Part shown: positions 17,110-23,823 of the stretch, one piece after another
Numbering within the stretch: the first letter of the stretch is position 1
Layout: each line of letters begins with the position of its first letter
Origin: Alistipes sp. Zagget8
GTDB taxonomy: Bacteria > Bacteroidota > Bacteroidia > Bacteroidales > Rikenellaceae
Direction of reading: 5' to 3'
NCBI GenBank assembly: GCA_001941065.1
Contig: MSHJ01000011.1
Location: 248,001 to 312,000, forward strand
Length of the DNA stretch: 64,000 bases
Position numbers and translations under genes: made by a program
Notes under the pieces: model-generated
Seen by the model: only the letters and a program-made list of their open reading frames with translations
Told to the model about the DNA's origin: nothing
Databases searched by the model: none

Positions 17110-18291
17110 ATGAAAACTTCCAAACTGTTCATTTACCTGGCGCTTCTGTGCTTCCTCGCGCCGACGGTCACTTCGTGCTCGGACGATGACGACATGGACA
17201 TCCCCGGACACACCATACCGCCCAAGGCGGTCTTGTCGTCGGACAAGACCTCGTTCGAGGCCCTGACCGGGGCAGCGTTCGTACTCGAAGCCTCCGTGAC
17301 GCAGGGCTATAACGTACAGCACGAGTGGAAGATCGGCGACATGGTCATCGGGCAGGACGCCCGGCTGGAATATGCCTTTGCCGATCCGGGAACCTTCGAG
17401 GTCGTCTATTCGGCCCTGAACGGCTACGGCGCCGACCGTCATCCCTTTACGGTGGTCGTTTCGCAGGGGGCCAACCCCGGCATCACGTTCTCGACCGACC
17501 AGCGCACGTTCGAACGCAGCATCGGCGAGATGGTCCGGCTGTCGGCCACGCTGACCGGCATCACGGGAACCCATTCGTGGAAGGTCGACAACCAGGAGGT
17601 CTCGACCTCCGAACGGCTGGACTACTCCGTCGCAACGGCCGGCACGAAACTCATCAAGCATACGCTGACTTACGACGAGGGTACGACCTACACCACGCAG
17701 TTCACGCTGACGGCCGTCAAGAGCGATTACGGCAACTGGTTCAAATGGCGCGAGGGCAAAGACTATATCATCTGCCTGAAGAACGACCTGACGAAGGTCG
17801 TGGCCGCCGATGTGAACAACCCCGCGGCGCCCTACAATGTCGAGACTTGGGACGGCAGCCAGAAACAGCTGTTCCGCAAGGGGTATTATTTCGGTTACGG
17901 ACCCGTGCCGGCGCTGGAGTACTACAATTTCTACAACGTGGCGACGCATAGCGTGTTGCAGTGGACGGGCAACGCATGGCCCAACAACTATGTCGATCCC
18001 GTGACGGGCGCCATGGGCGCAGACCCGTGGGATGCCTGGTTCATGGATGTGAACGCTTCGGGCGACGTGCGCTTCGTGCATTTCTTCGCCCTTTGGGACA
18101 GCCATCCCAATCCGTTGCCCGATCTGATGAGCAGTTGCCTGACGGTGACCGAAAACGGCACGAAAATCGGGGTCTACTCGTTCTATTGCTGCGGTGCCGA
18201 CGGACGCCCCGACTTTGTGAACTATCAGGCGCTCGGCGACAAGTATTTCGAATTCAAGATGATCGCGGTGGAAGATATGCCGCAGCCTTAA
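17110..18291 (+). CDS. PKD-like lipoprotein, putative surface glycan/nucleoside-binding protein
   Basis: This 393-residue protein has a lipobox at VTSCS (about residue 19) followed by an acidic DDDDMD stretch, often seen on surface-exposed Bacteroides lipoproteins. Two PKD/Ig-like repeats can be seen at about 35-120 and 125-205, each ending in a Trp-containing strand (HEWKIGD, HSWKVDN). The C-terminal 185 residues are rich in aromatic residues and unlike anything I can name. Its position between ribokinase and a nucleoside hydrolase is like that of an uncharacterised lipoprotein in the rus loci of Bacteroides, so I infer a binding role for a ribose-containing ligand. Confidence 0.7.
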   Translation: MKTSKLFIYLALLCFLAPTVTSCSDDDDMDIPGHTIPPKAVLSSDKTSFEALTGAAFVLEASVTQGYNVQHEWKIGDMVIGQDARLEYAFADPGTFEVVYSALNGYGADRHPFTVVVSQGANPGITFSTDQRTFERSIGEMVRLSATLTGITGTHSWKVDNQEVSTSERLDYSVATAGTKLIKHTLTYDEGTTYTTQFTLTAVKSDYGNWFKWREGKDYIICLKNDLTKVVAADVNNPAAPYNVETWDGSQKQLFRKGYYFGYGPVPALEYYNFYNVATHSVLQWTGNAWPNNYVDPVTGAMGADPWDAWFMDVNASGDVRFVHFFALWDSHPNPLPDLMSSCLTVTENGTKIGVYSFYCCGADGRPDFVNYQALGDKYFEFKMIAVEDMPQP

Positions 18292-18304
18292 ACCAATGGC
18301 CGTT

Positions 18305-18337
18305 CCCGGGCGGGCAGGTCCCGTCCGGGGCGGTTTT
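18305..18337 (+). terminator. Weak internal terminator or attenuator
   Basis: A 10-bp GC-rich stem (18305-18314 with 18320-18329, one G-T pair) is followed by GCGGTTTTAAAA. It lies inside the operon and could reduce expression of the nucleoside hydrolase and transporter. Confidence 0.45.
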
Positions 18338-18351
18338 AAAAACTACGCACC

Positions 18352-19380
18352 ATGAAACACATCGCATTACTGGGCTGTCTGTGCCTGCTGGCCGGCGGCT
18401 GTTCGCAGCCGGCGGAGGCGCCTGCGCCCGTGCCGGTGATCTTCGATACCGATACCGGCAACGACATCGACGACGTGCTGGCGCTGCAGATGCTCCTGAA
18501 TTATCACAAGCAGGGGAAGATCGACCTGCGCGGAATCGGCATCGGCAAGATGTATCCCCGCGCCATCGAGTACATCGACGCCTACTGCCGCCACAACGGA
18601 CTGAACGACATTCCGCTGGGCTATGTTTACGACGGGGCCAATCCCCTGCCCGAGGCGGGCGACTATGTGGTCGGGACGCTCGACACGCTGATCGGCGGCA
18701 AGCGTATCCTGACTCCTGCGCGGAGCATCGCCGACAGCGTGCCCGAGGGGTACAGGCTCTACCGCCGGCTGTTGGCCGAGGCGGCCGATTCGTCGGTCGT
18801 GTTCATCGCCGTGGGGCCCTACACCAATGTCGCGCGGCTGCTGGAATCCCCCGGGGACGAATTCAGTCCCCTGACGGGCCGGGAACTGGTGGCCCGCAAG
18901 GTGCGGCTGCTCTCGGTGATGGGCGGCACCTACAACGACGACGTTTTCAACAACCCGGAATGGAACATCATGCAGGACCTCGGGGCTTCGCGGACACTCT
19001 TCGCCGAGTGGCCCACGCCGCTCATAGCCAGCGGTTCGGAGGTCGGGACCCGCATCCTCTATCCGGCGTCGAGCGTGCTCCGGGATTTCGAAGGGGGCGA
19101 GGCGGCGCCGCTGTGCGTCTCCTACAAGATCTACAAGCCGATGCCTTACGACCGTCCCACCTGGGACCTGACGTCGGTGCTTTACGCCATAGAGCCCGAA
19201 GGGAGTTGTCTGGGCGTCTCCGAACCCGGCACAATCACGATTGCCGGGGACGGTTACAGCCGTTTCACACCCGATCCCGCAGGCCGTCACCGCTACATGA
19301 CCATTGCCCCGGACGCTGTTCCGGGAGTCGTCGCCCGGCTGGTCGAAACCTGCACGGGGCGCCGCACCGAAATCAACTAA
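18352..19380 (+). CDS. Inosine/uridine-preferring nucleoside hydrolase lipoprotein
   Basis: The 342-residue protein carries the calcium-binding aspartate motif DTDTGNDIDDVLAL at about residues 31-44, diagnostic of nucleoside hydrolases, and an N-terminal lipobox LAGGCS (Cys17). It splits ribonucleosides into base and ribose. Being exported is unusual for the enzyme class in general but seen in Bacteroidales ribose-salvage loci. Released ribose would be taken in by the next gene's transporter and phosphorylated by the ribokinase three genes upstream. Confidence 0.9.
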   Translation: MKHIALLGCLCLLAGGCSQPAEAPAPVPVIFDTDTGNDIDDVLALQMLLNYHKQGKIDLRGIGIGKMYPRAIEYIDAYCRHNGLNDIPLGYVYDGANPLPEAGDYVVGTLDTLIGGKRILTPARSIADSVPEGYRLYRRLLAEAADSSVVFIAVGPYTNVARLLESPGDEFSPLTGRELVARKVRLLSVMGGTYNDDVFNNPEWNIMQDLGASRTLFAEWPTPLIASGSEVGTRILYPASSVLRDFEGGEAAPLCVSYKIYKPMPYDRPTWDLTSVLYAIEPEGSCLGVSEPGTITIAGDGYSRFTPDPAGRHRYMTIAPDAVPGVVARLVETCTGRRTEIN

Positions 19381-19393
19381 AAACCGACCGACT

Positions 19394-20398
19394 ATGTTTA
19401 TCGTAAACAACTATCCGCTGGCCGTCCTCTTCTGCATCGTCACGATGCTCTGCTGGGGATCGTGGGGCAACACCCAGAAAATGGCCGCACGCACGTGGCG
19501 CTACGAGCTCTTCTACTGGGACTACACGATCGGCATGCTGCTGTTCTCGCTGCTGGCGGCCTTCACGCTGGGCAGCTTCGGCAGCGAAGGCCGCAGTTTC
19601 CTCACCGACATCGCCCAGATCGAGACCGGAAAGATGTGCAGCGCCCTGCTGGGCGGCGTGATCTTCAACGCCTCGAACATCCTGCTCGCGGCGTCGGTTT
19701 CCATTGCCGGCATGGCCGTGGCCTTCCCGCTGGGGGTCGGCATCGCACTGGTGCTCGGGGTCGTCGTCAACTACATCGGGGCTCCCAAGGGCGATCCCGT
19801 CCTGCTGTTCATCGGTGTGGCGCTGATCGTCGTGGCGGTCGTCTGCAACGGCATCGCCGCCGGGCGCGGCAGCGCCGGAAAGGAGTCGCCGAACCGCAAG
19901 GGCATCCTGCTGGCCATCGTGGCGGGTGTGCTGATGTCGCTCTTCTACCGCTTCGTGGCCGCGGCCATGGACCTCACGGATTTCACCGCCCCGCGGGCCG
20001 GGATGGCCACACCGTACAGCGCTTTCGTGATCTTCTCGGTGGGGGTGTTCCTGAGTAATTTCGTCTTCAATACGCTGGTTATGAAACGCCCGTTCGTCGG
20101 GGCGCCGGTCTCGTACCGGGAATATTTCCGGGGAGGGCTCTCGACCCATCTGGTCGGTGTGCTGGGCGGATGCATCTGGGCCCTGGGGACGCTGTTCAGC
20201 TACATCGCGGCCGGAAAGGCCGGGGCCGCCGTCTCCTATGCGCTGGGGCAGGGTGCGCCGATGGTCGCCGCACTCTGGGGCGTATTCGTCTGGAAGGAGT
20301 TCCGGGGAGCGGGCGGTTCCGTGAAACGGCTCCTGGGGCTGATGTTCCTGCTGTTCGTGGCCGGGTTGGCGCTTATCGTGGTTTCCGGGGGCAGCTGA
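19394..20398 (+). CDS. GRP/RbsU-type ribose (sugar) transporter
   Basis: This 334-residue inner-membrane protein has about ten hydrophobic segments and the N-terminal pattern MLCWGSWGNTQKMAARTWRY, typical of the glucose/ribose porter branch of the drug/metabolite transporter superfamily. A second half repeats the motif weakly (GGCIWALGTLFSYIAAGKAG). It follows the nucleoside hydrolase by 13 bases. Uptake of ribose is inferred from family and context. I start it at the ATG at 19394; the earlier in-frame codon lies within the previous gene. Confidence 0.85.
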   Translation: MFIVNNYPLAVLFCIVTMLCWGSWGNTQKMAARTWRYELFYWDYTIGMLLFSLLAAFTLGSFGSEGRSFLTDIAQIETGKMCSALLGGVIFNASNILLAASVSIAGMAVAFPLGVGIALVLGVVVNYIGAPKGDPVLLFIGVALIVVAVVCNGIAAGRGSAGKESPNRKGILLAIVAGVLMSLFYRFVAAAMDLTDFTAPRAGMATPYSAFVIFSVGVFLSNFVFNTLVMKRPFVGAPVSYREYFRGGLSTHLVGVLGGCIWALGTLFSYIAAGKAGAAVSYALGQGAPMVAALWGVFVWKEFRGAGGSVKRLLGLMFLLFVAGLALIVVSGGS

Positions 20399-20418
20399 CC
20401 CGGGATGCCGGAATGGAC

Positions 20419-20445
20419 AAGGCCGTGAGCGATCACGGCCTTTTT
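20419..20445 (+). terminator. Strong intrinsic terminator of the ribose/rhamnose PUL
   Basis: A perfect 10-bp stem (AAGGCCGTGA / TCACGGCCTT) with a 4-base loop ends in a T-run. It closes the operon that begins at susC and separates it from the GH43 pair. Confidence 0.85.
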
Positions 20446-20525
20446 CTGTTGTGCAGAGGTGTGTAATTGGTCAGATAGTTACAAATTGTGGGAATATTTT
20501 TTCATTCGTCACCGGACGGGATGCC

Positions 20526-20533
20526 TATCTTTG
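20526..20533 (+). promoter_or_regulatory. Promoter -7 box for the GH43 pair
   Basis: TATCTTTG matches TAnnTTTG exactly. The -33 region is poor (TTCG-like at about 20504). The gene starts 23 bases downstream, so the GH43 pair has its own control. Confidence 0.6.
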
Positions 20534-20555
20534 CCGTATCTGAAAATCTACACGC

Positions 20556-21632
20556 ATGAAGAACCTCCTTTCCCTTTTATTGTTTCTGGCCGCCGGTTGC
20601 GGCGGGCATTACAACAATCCGTTGGATGTCGCTTTCGGCGACCCGTTCGTGCTGGCGGCCTCCGACGGCCGTTTTTACATGTACGGCACGAGCGAGGGCA
20701 TAGCCGGATTTAGGGTCTGTATATCGGATGATCTCGTTACATGGCGGGAGGGCGGCGTCGCCTATCGGCGCGGTGAGGAGAGCTGGGGAGTCAACTGTTT
20801 CTGGGCTCCCGAGGTGTATGAGCGCGACGGTCGTTATTACCTTTTTTACAGCGCTAACTGGCGGGAAAATCCGAATGGAGATGCCGAAACCTTCCGGATC
20901 GGGGTCGCCGTGTCCGACTCGCCGGCCGGACCGTTCGCCGATCTGTACGACCGGCCGATTTTCGATCCCGGTTATCCGGTGATCGACGCCAATGTGTTTT
21001 GGGATAGCGACGGAAGCGTCTATCTGTACTATTCCCGCTGCTGCTATAAACATAGTGTGGAAAGCGAAATCTCGGAGTGGGCGCGCCGCGAAGGATTGTA
21101 CGACGAGATCGAGGAGAGTTGGGTTTACGGGGTCAGGATGAGGCCCGATTTCAGCGGAGTTATCGGCGAACCGGTGGCCCTGCTGATGCCGCCGGCGACG
21201 ATGGACGACCCCCAGGCGGAATGGGAAAGCCGCTCGGTCACATCCCGGGAGGTGAACCGCCGTTGGACCGAAGGGTCCTTCCTCCTGAAGGATAACGGCA
21301 GGTATTACATGATGTATTCGGCCAATCACTACGGCGGACAGTATTATGCCGTGGGATATGCCACCTCCGATTCGCCGCTCGGGCCTTTTGTGAAATCGGC
21401 GGACAATCCCGTGCTGGAGAGCAATACGTCCCGCGGCGGCGGGGTGACCGGGACCGGGCACAACATGGTCCTCACGCTCGCCAACGGCAAACGATATTGT
21501 GTGTACCACGGGAGGACGTCCGCAACCGGGGACAGGCGCGTCGTCTTTATCGATCCCATGGAGATAACCCCCGAAGGAAAACTGGTCGTTCACGGTCCGT
21601 CGACGGACTCACGGCCCAAACCCATATTATAA
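20556..21632 (+). CDS. GH43-family glycosidase lipoprotein
   Basis: This 358-residue five-bladed beta-propeller enzyme has lipobox LAAGC (Cys15). The expected GH43 catalytic triad is visible: base Asp29 in FGDPFVL, the pKa-modulating Asp in VIDANVFWDSDG, and the acid Glu in WTEGSFLL. A GTGHN motif near residue 300 supplies the usual calcium-linked histidine. GH43 members are alpha-L-arabinofuranosidases, beta-xylosidases or exo-galactosidases; the subfamily cannot be read here. It is followed after one base by a second GH43 gene. Confidence 0.9.
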   Translation: MKNLLSLLLFLAAGCGGHYNNPLDVAFGDPFVLAASDGRFYMYGTSEGIAGFRVCISDDLVTWREGGVAYRRGEESWGVNCFWAPEVYERDGRYYLFYSANWRENPNGDAETFRIGVAVSDSPAGPFADLYDRPIFDPGYPVIDANVFWDSDGSVYLYYSRCCYKHSVESEISEWARREGLYDEIEESWVYGVRMRPDFSGVIGEPVALLMPPATMDDPQAEWESRSVTSREVNRRWTEGSFLLKDNGRYYMMYSANHYGGQYYAVGYATSDSPLGPFVKSADNPVLESNTSRGGGVTGTGHNMVLTLANGKRYCVYHGRTSATGDRRVVFIDPMEITPEGKLVVHGPSTDSRPKPIL

Positions 21633-21633
21633 T

Positions 21634-22581
21634 ATGAAACGTTTATTTTTATTGATTGCGGCGCTGTTCGCCACGGTCGGTGCAATGTCCCGACCTGCGG
21701 ATAACCTGCGGAAAGTGCCTTTGGCCGATCCGTTTATCCTGCTTTACGACGGGGTTTATTACGCCTACGGAACGGGTGCTGCGAGCGGCATCGAGGTCTG
21801 GATTTCCCGGGATATGGTCTCCTGGGAGCGGGCCGAAGGCGGCGCCCGCGATGGATTGGCCCTGCATCGTGAGGATGTCTGGGGCGACAAATGGTTCTGG
21901 GCCCCCGAGGTTTACCGGCTGAAAGACAAATTTTACATGTATTTTTCGGCCGAGGAGCATATCTGCGTCGCTGTTTCCGACTCGCCGCTGGGACCGTTCG
22001 TGCAGCACGAGAAGAAACCGCTGATCGCTGATGAAAAGTGTATCGACAATACGTTGTTCATCGACGACGACGGACGGGCGTATATGTATTTCGACCGATT
22101 CAACGACGGACTGAATATCTGGGTCGTTGAAATGGAGGACGATTATGTGACGATGAAAAAGGAGACTATGCGGCCGTGTATCCATGTTTCCCAGGCGTGG
22201 GAGGAGGTCTGGCCCCGCGTGAACGAGGGATGTTTCGTCATCAGGCACGACGGGACCTGCTACATGACCTATTCGGGCAACGGCTATGAAAGCCCTTATT
22301 ACGGGATCGGCTGCGCGACGGCCGATTCGCCGCTGGGTCCCTGGACAAAATACGATCACAATCCGCTGCTGCAAAATCCCGGCGATTTGGTCGGCGTAGG
22401 GCACAGCGCGATGTTCCGTGACAAGGCGGGCAATCTGAAGATCGTTTTTCATGCCCACAAAAGCAGGGAGGCGATCCATCCCCGCGAAATGTATATTTCC
22501 GACGTGCGGTTCCGGTGCCGGCAAGGGCGCTGCCTGATGGAGATCGACCCCGGATACACGACGCCGGTGATTGCGGAGTAA
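21634..22581 (+). CDS. GH43-family glycosidase
   Basis: This 315-residue secreted protein has a signal peptide of about 19 residues with no lipobox. The catalytic pattern is complete: LADPFILLYDG (base Asp32), CIDNTLFIDDDGRAYMYF (modulating Asp) and VNEGCFVIRHDG (acid Glu), and VGVGHSAMF gives the histidine. It is only distantly like its neighbour at 20556, so it is not a recent duplication. Both are co-transcribed. They could act on side chains of the same glycan as the upstream PUL. Confidence 0.9.
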   Translation: MKRLFLLIAALFATVGAMSRPADNLRKVPLADPFILLYDGVYYAYGTGAASGIEVWISRDMVSWERAEGGARDGLALHREDVWGDKWFWAPEVYRLKDKFYMYFSAEEHICVAVSDSPLGPFVQHEKKPLIADEKCIDNTLFIDDDGRAYMYFDRFNDGLNIWVVEMEDDYVTMKKETMRPCIHVSQAWEEVWPRVNEGCFVIRHDGTCYMTYSGNGYESPYYGIGCATADSPLGPWTKYDHNPLLQNPGDLVGVGHSAMFRDKAGNLKIVFHAHKSREAIHPREMYISDVRFRCRQGRCLMEIDPGYTTPVIAE

Positions 22582-22753
22582 CCGGTTTGCGACTGGGAAA
22601 TTGGTTTGCTCCATTTCACTGCACTCGTCAATCTTTGGTTCTGCTGATTGGCGGCTGGGGGATTGGCTCGCTTCACTCCGCTGGCGCTGCGTGCCGCTTC
22701 GCCTTTCCCCGGTCCGGCCGGAGGCGTCCCTGCAAAACCGATTTCCAAACGAA

Positions 22754-22782
22754 AGCCTCCCCTTTTGGGGAGGCTCTTTTTT
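22754..22782 (+). terminator. Intrinsic terminator of the GH43 pair
   Basis: A perfect 9-bp stem (AGCCTCCCC/GGGGAGGCT, TTTT loop) is followed by CTTTTTT. The preceding 150 bases (22582-22731) hold no feature I recognise. Confidence 0.85.
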
Positions 22783-22824
22783 GTTTTGGACGCGTCTGCA
22801 AATGAATTTGCGCCGCTCCGAAAA

Positions 22825-22852
22825 CAAAAAAGGTTGCACTTTGTGCAACCTT
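22825..22852 (-). terminator. Intrinsic terminator of tRNA-Ser(GGA)
   Basis: On the minus strand a 10-bp stem (AAGGTTGCAC with GTGCAACCTT) with a 3-base loop is followed by a T-run. Confidence 0.85.
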
Positions 22853-22872
22853 TCGTTTGAAAATCGGTTTTG

Positions 22873-22960
22873 CGGAAAGAAGGGGATTCGAACCCCTGAA
22901 ACCCTTTAGGGGTTTACTCGCTTTCCAGGCGGGCCAGTTCAACCACTCCTGCATCTTTCC
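22873..22960 (-). tRNA. tRNA-Ser (anticodon GGA)
   Basis: The minus strand folds into an 88-nt cloverleaf: acceptor GGAAAGA/TCTTTCC, a long variable arm (AAACCCCTAAAGGGTTT), T-loop GGTTCGAATCC and anticodon loop CTGGAAA. The anticodon stem has one mismatched pair. The 3' CCA is not encoded (GCA follows). Confidence 0.95.
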
Positions 22961-22971
22961 GAAAGGTGCCC

Positions 22972-23003
22972 CAAAAGTACGCAATATTTCCTGATTCTGC
23001 AAA
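22972..23003 (-). promoter_or_regulatory. Promoter of tRNA-Ser(GGA)
   Basis: Read on the minus strand: TTTG (23000-23003), 20 bp, TACTTTTG (22972-22979), a full match to the Bacteroidales consensus. Transcription would start about 6 bases before the tRNA. Confidence 0.85.
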
Positions 23004-23092
23004 TGACAACCCCAATTTTCTGCGGGAAGCTCGTTGCAGGGACTGTTTTGCACCCGACGGGCGGAGCCGGAGTGGCTGTCGGACCGACCGGG

Positions 23093-23467
23093 TCACTCGA
23101 TACGGAGCTTCCGGACCGGTTTCCCCTCTTCGGCCTCCTTATGCAGGACGGCGAGCACCTTGGCGGCGATCTCGGGAAGCGTCCATAAGGCATTCGGCCG
23201 GCGGGCATAGAGCCGTTCGCAGGCTGTCTTGATCGGTTCGAGCAGCGCTGTCGTCGCCACGATGTGCGGTGCGAGTTTCAACCCCGAGAGGTCGTATTTC
23301 CCCTCCTTGAGGTAGTTGAGAAATGTGTCGTAGGTCGCTCCGAGGTATTTACCGTATGCCTTGTAAATCCGTTTGTAATTGTGGCTGGAGTTTCCGCCTT
23401 CGTAATAGAAGGTTTTGAGCAGTTGTGCGACGGCGATGCGCAGTTTCAGATGGCTGGGATCGTACAT
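23093..23467 (-). CDS. Unknown helical protein
   Basis: This 124-residue, mostly alpha-helical, lysine-rich cytosolic protein has no signal peptide or membrane segment. Features are an N-terminal helix (LRIAVAQLLKTFYYEGG), a tyrosine-rich middle (YKRIYKAYGKYLGATYDTFL) and a charged C-terminus. I do not recognise the family. Coding strength looks normal for the window, with GC-rich third positions. It is isolated between tRNA-Ser and the tam operon, with a 356-base non-coding region upstream. Confidence 0.65.
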   Translation of the reverse strand: MYDPSHLKLRIAVAQLLKTFYYEGGNSSHNYKRIYKAYGKYLGATYDTFLNYLKEGKYDLSGLKLAPHIVATTALLEPIKTACERLYARRPNALWTLPEIAAKVLAVLHKEAEEGKPVRKLRIE

Positions 23468-23740
23468 AGTGATTGGATTTTGAGGTTGTTAAATTTTCGA
23501 CCGGCAAATACTACCACGTATGTACGAAGAGGCGACGGCGATTGTGAATCGATTAAGATCGGAACGGCACGGTCGGAACTCCCGCCGGATACCGTAGTTG
23601 TGCAGGTCCTGTTATGTTTGAAACGCAAAAATCCGGTTTAGAAACTGCACGGGCAACTTCAGTCCCAAAGCCTGGTATTAAATTATAAAAAATTATTGTA
23701 TAACGGGGTGTGATATTGTACAATATGACGCTTCGGACGT
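23468..23740. other. AT-rich non-coding gap with a 14-bp palindrome
   Basis: No convincing gene is seen. AT content is higher than in the surroundings. The perfect palindrome ATATTGTACAATAT lies at 23713-23726 and could be an operator or a chance match. No full promoter consensus for the unknown gene at 23093-23467 was found; CAAATACTA near 23511 has one base too many. Confidence 0.4.
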
Positions 23741-23781
23741 ATAAAAAAAGATCGGACCGGACGCTGTTATGCGTCCGGTCC
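23741..23781 (-). terminator. Intrinsic terminator of the tamB-tamL operon
   Basis: A perfect 11-bp stem (23754-23764 with 23771-23781, 6-base loop) is followed on the minus strand by a run of T residues (the A7 at 23743-23749). Confidence 0.85.
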
Positions 23782-23823
23782 GGGCGGAACCCCGGCTTTG
23801 GGGCCGGAGTCGGATAGAGCGGT

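Larger units (their letters stand above)
22732..22873. repeat. 142-bp inverted repeat carrying two opposed terminators
   Basis: The outer arms 22732-22755 and 22850-22873 are inverted repeats of 24 bp with one mismatch. Inside each arm is a separate short hairpin plus T-run, and the inner arms (CTTTTTTGTTTTGGA and its inverse) pair again, with GCAAAT/ATTTGC at the centre. Each half therefore has the layout conserved block, hairpin, T-rich block, but with different hairpin stems. The right arm ends exactly at the tRNA-Ser discriminator base. Confidence 0.85.

Noticed and set aside
22515..22909. Short plus-strand frames after the second GH43 gene.
   Set aside because: They run through two terminators and into the tRNA gene, so they cannot be real coding sequence.
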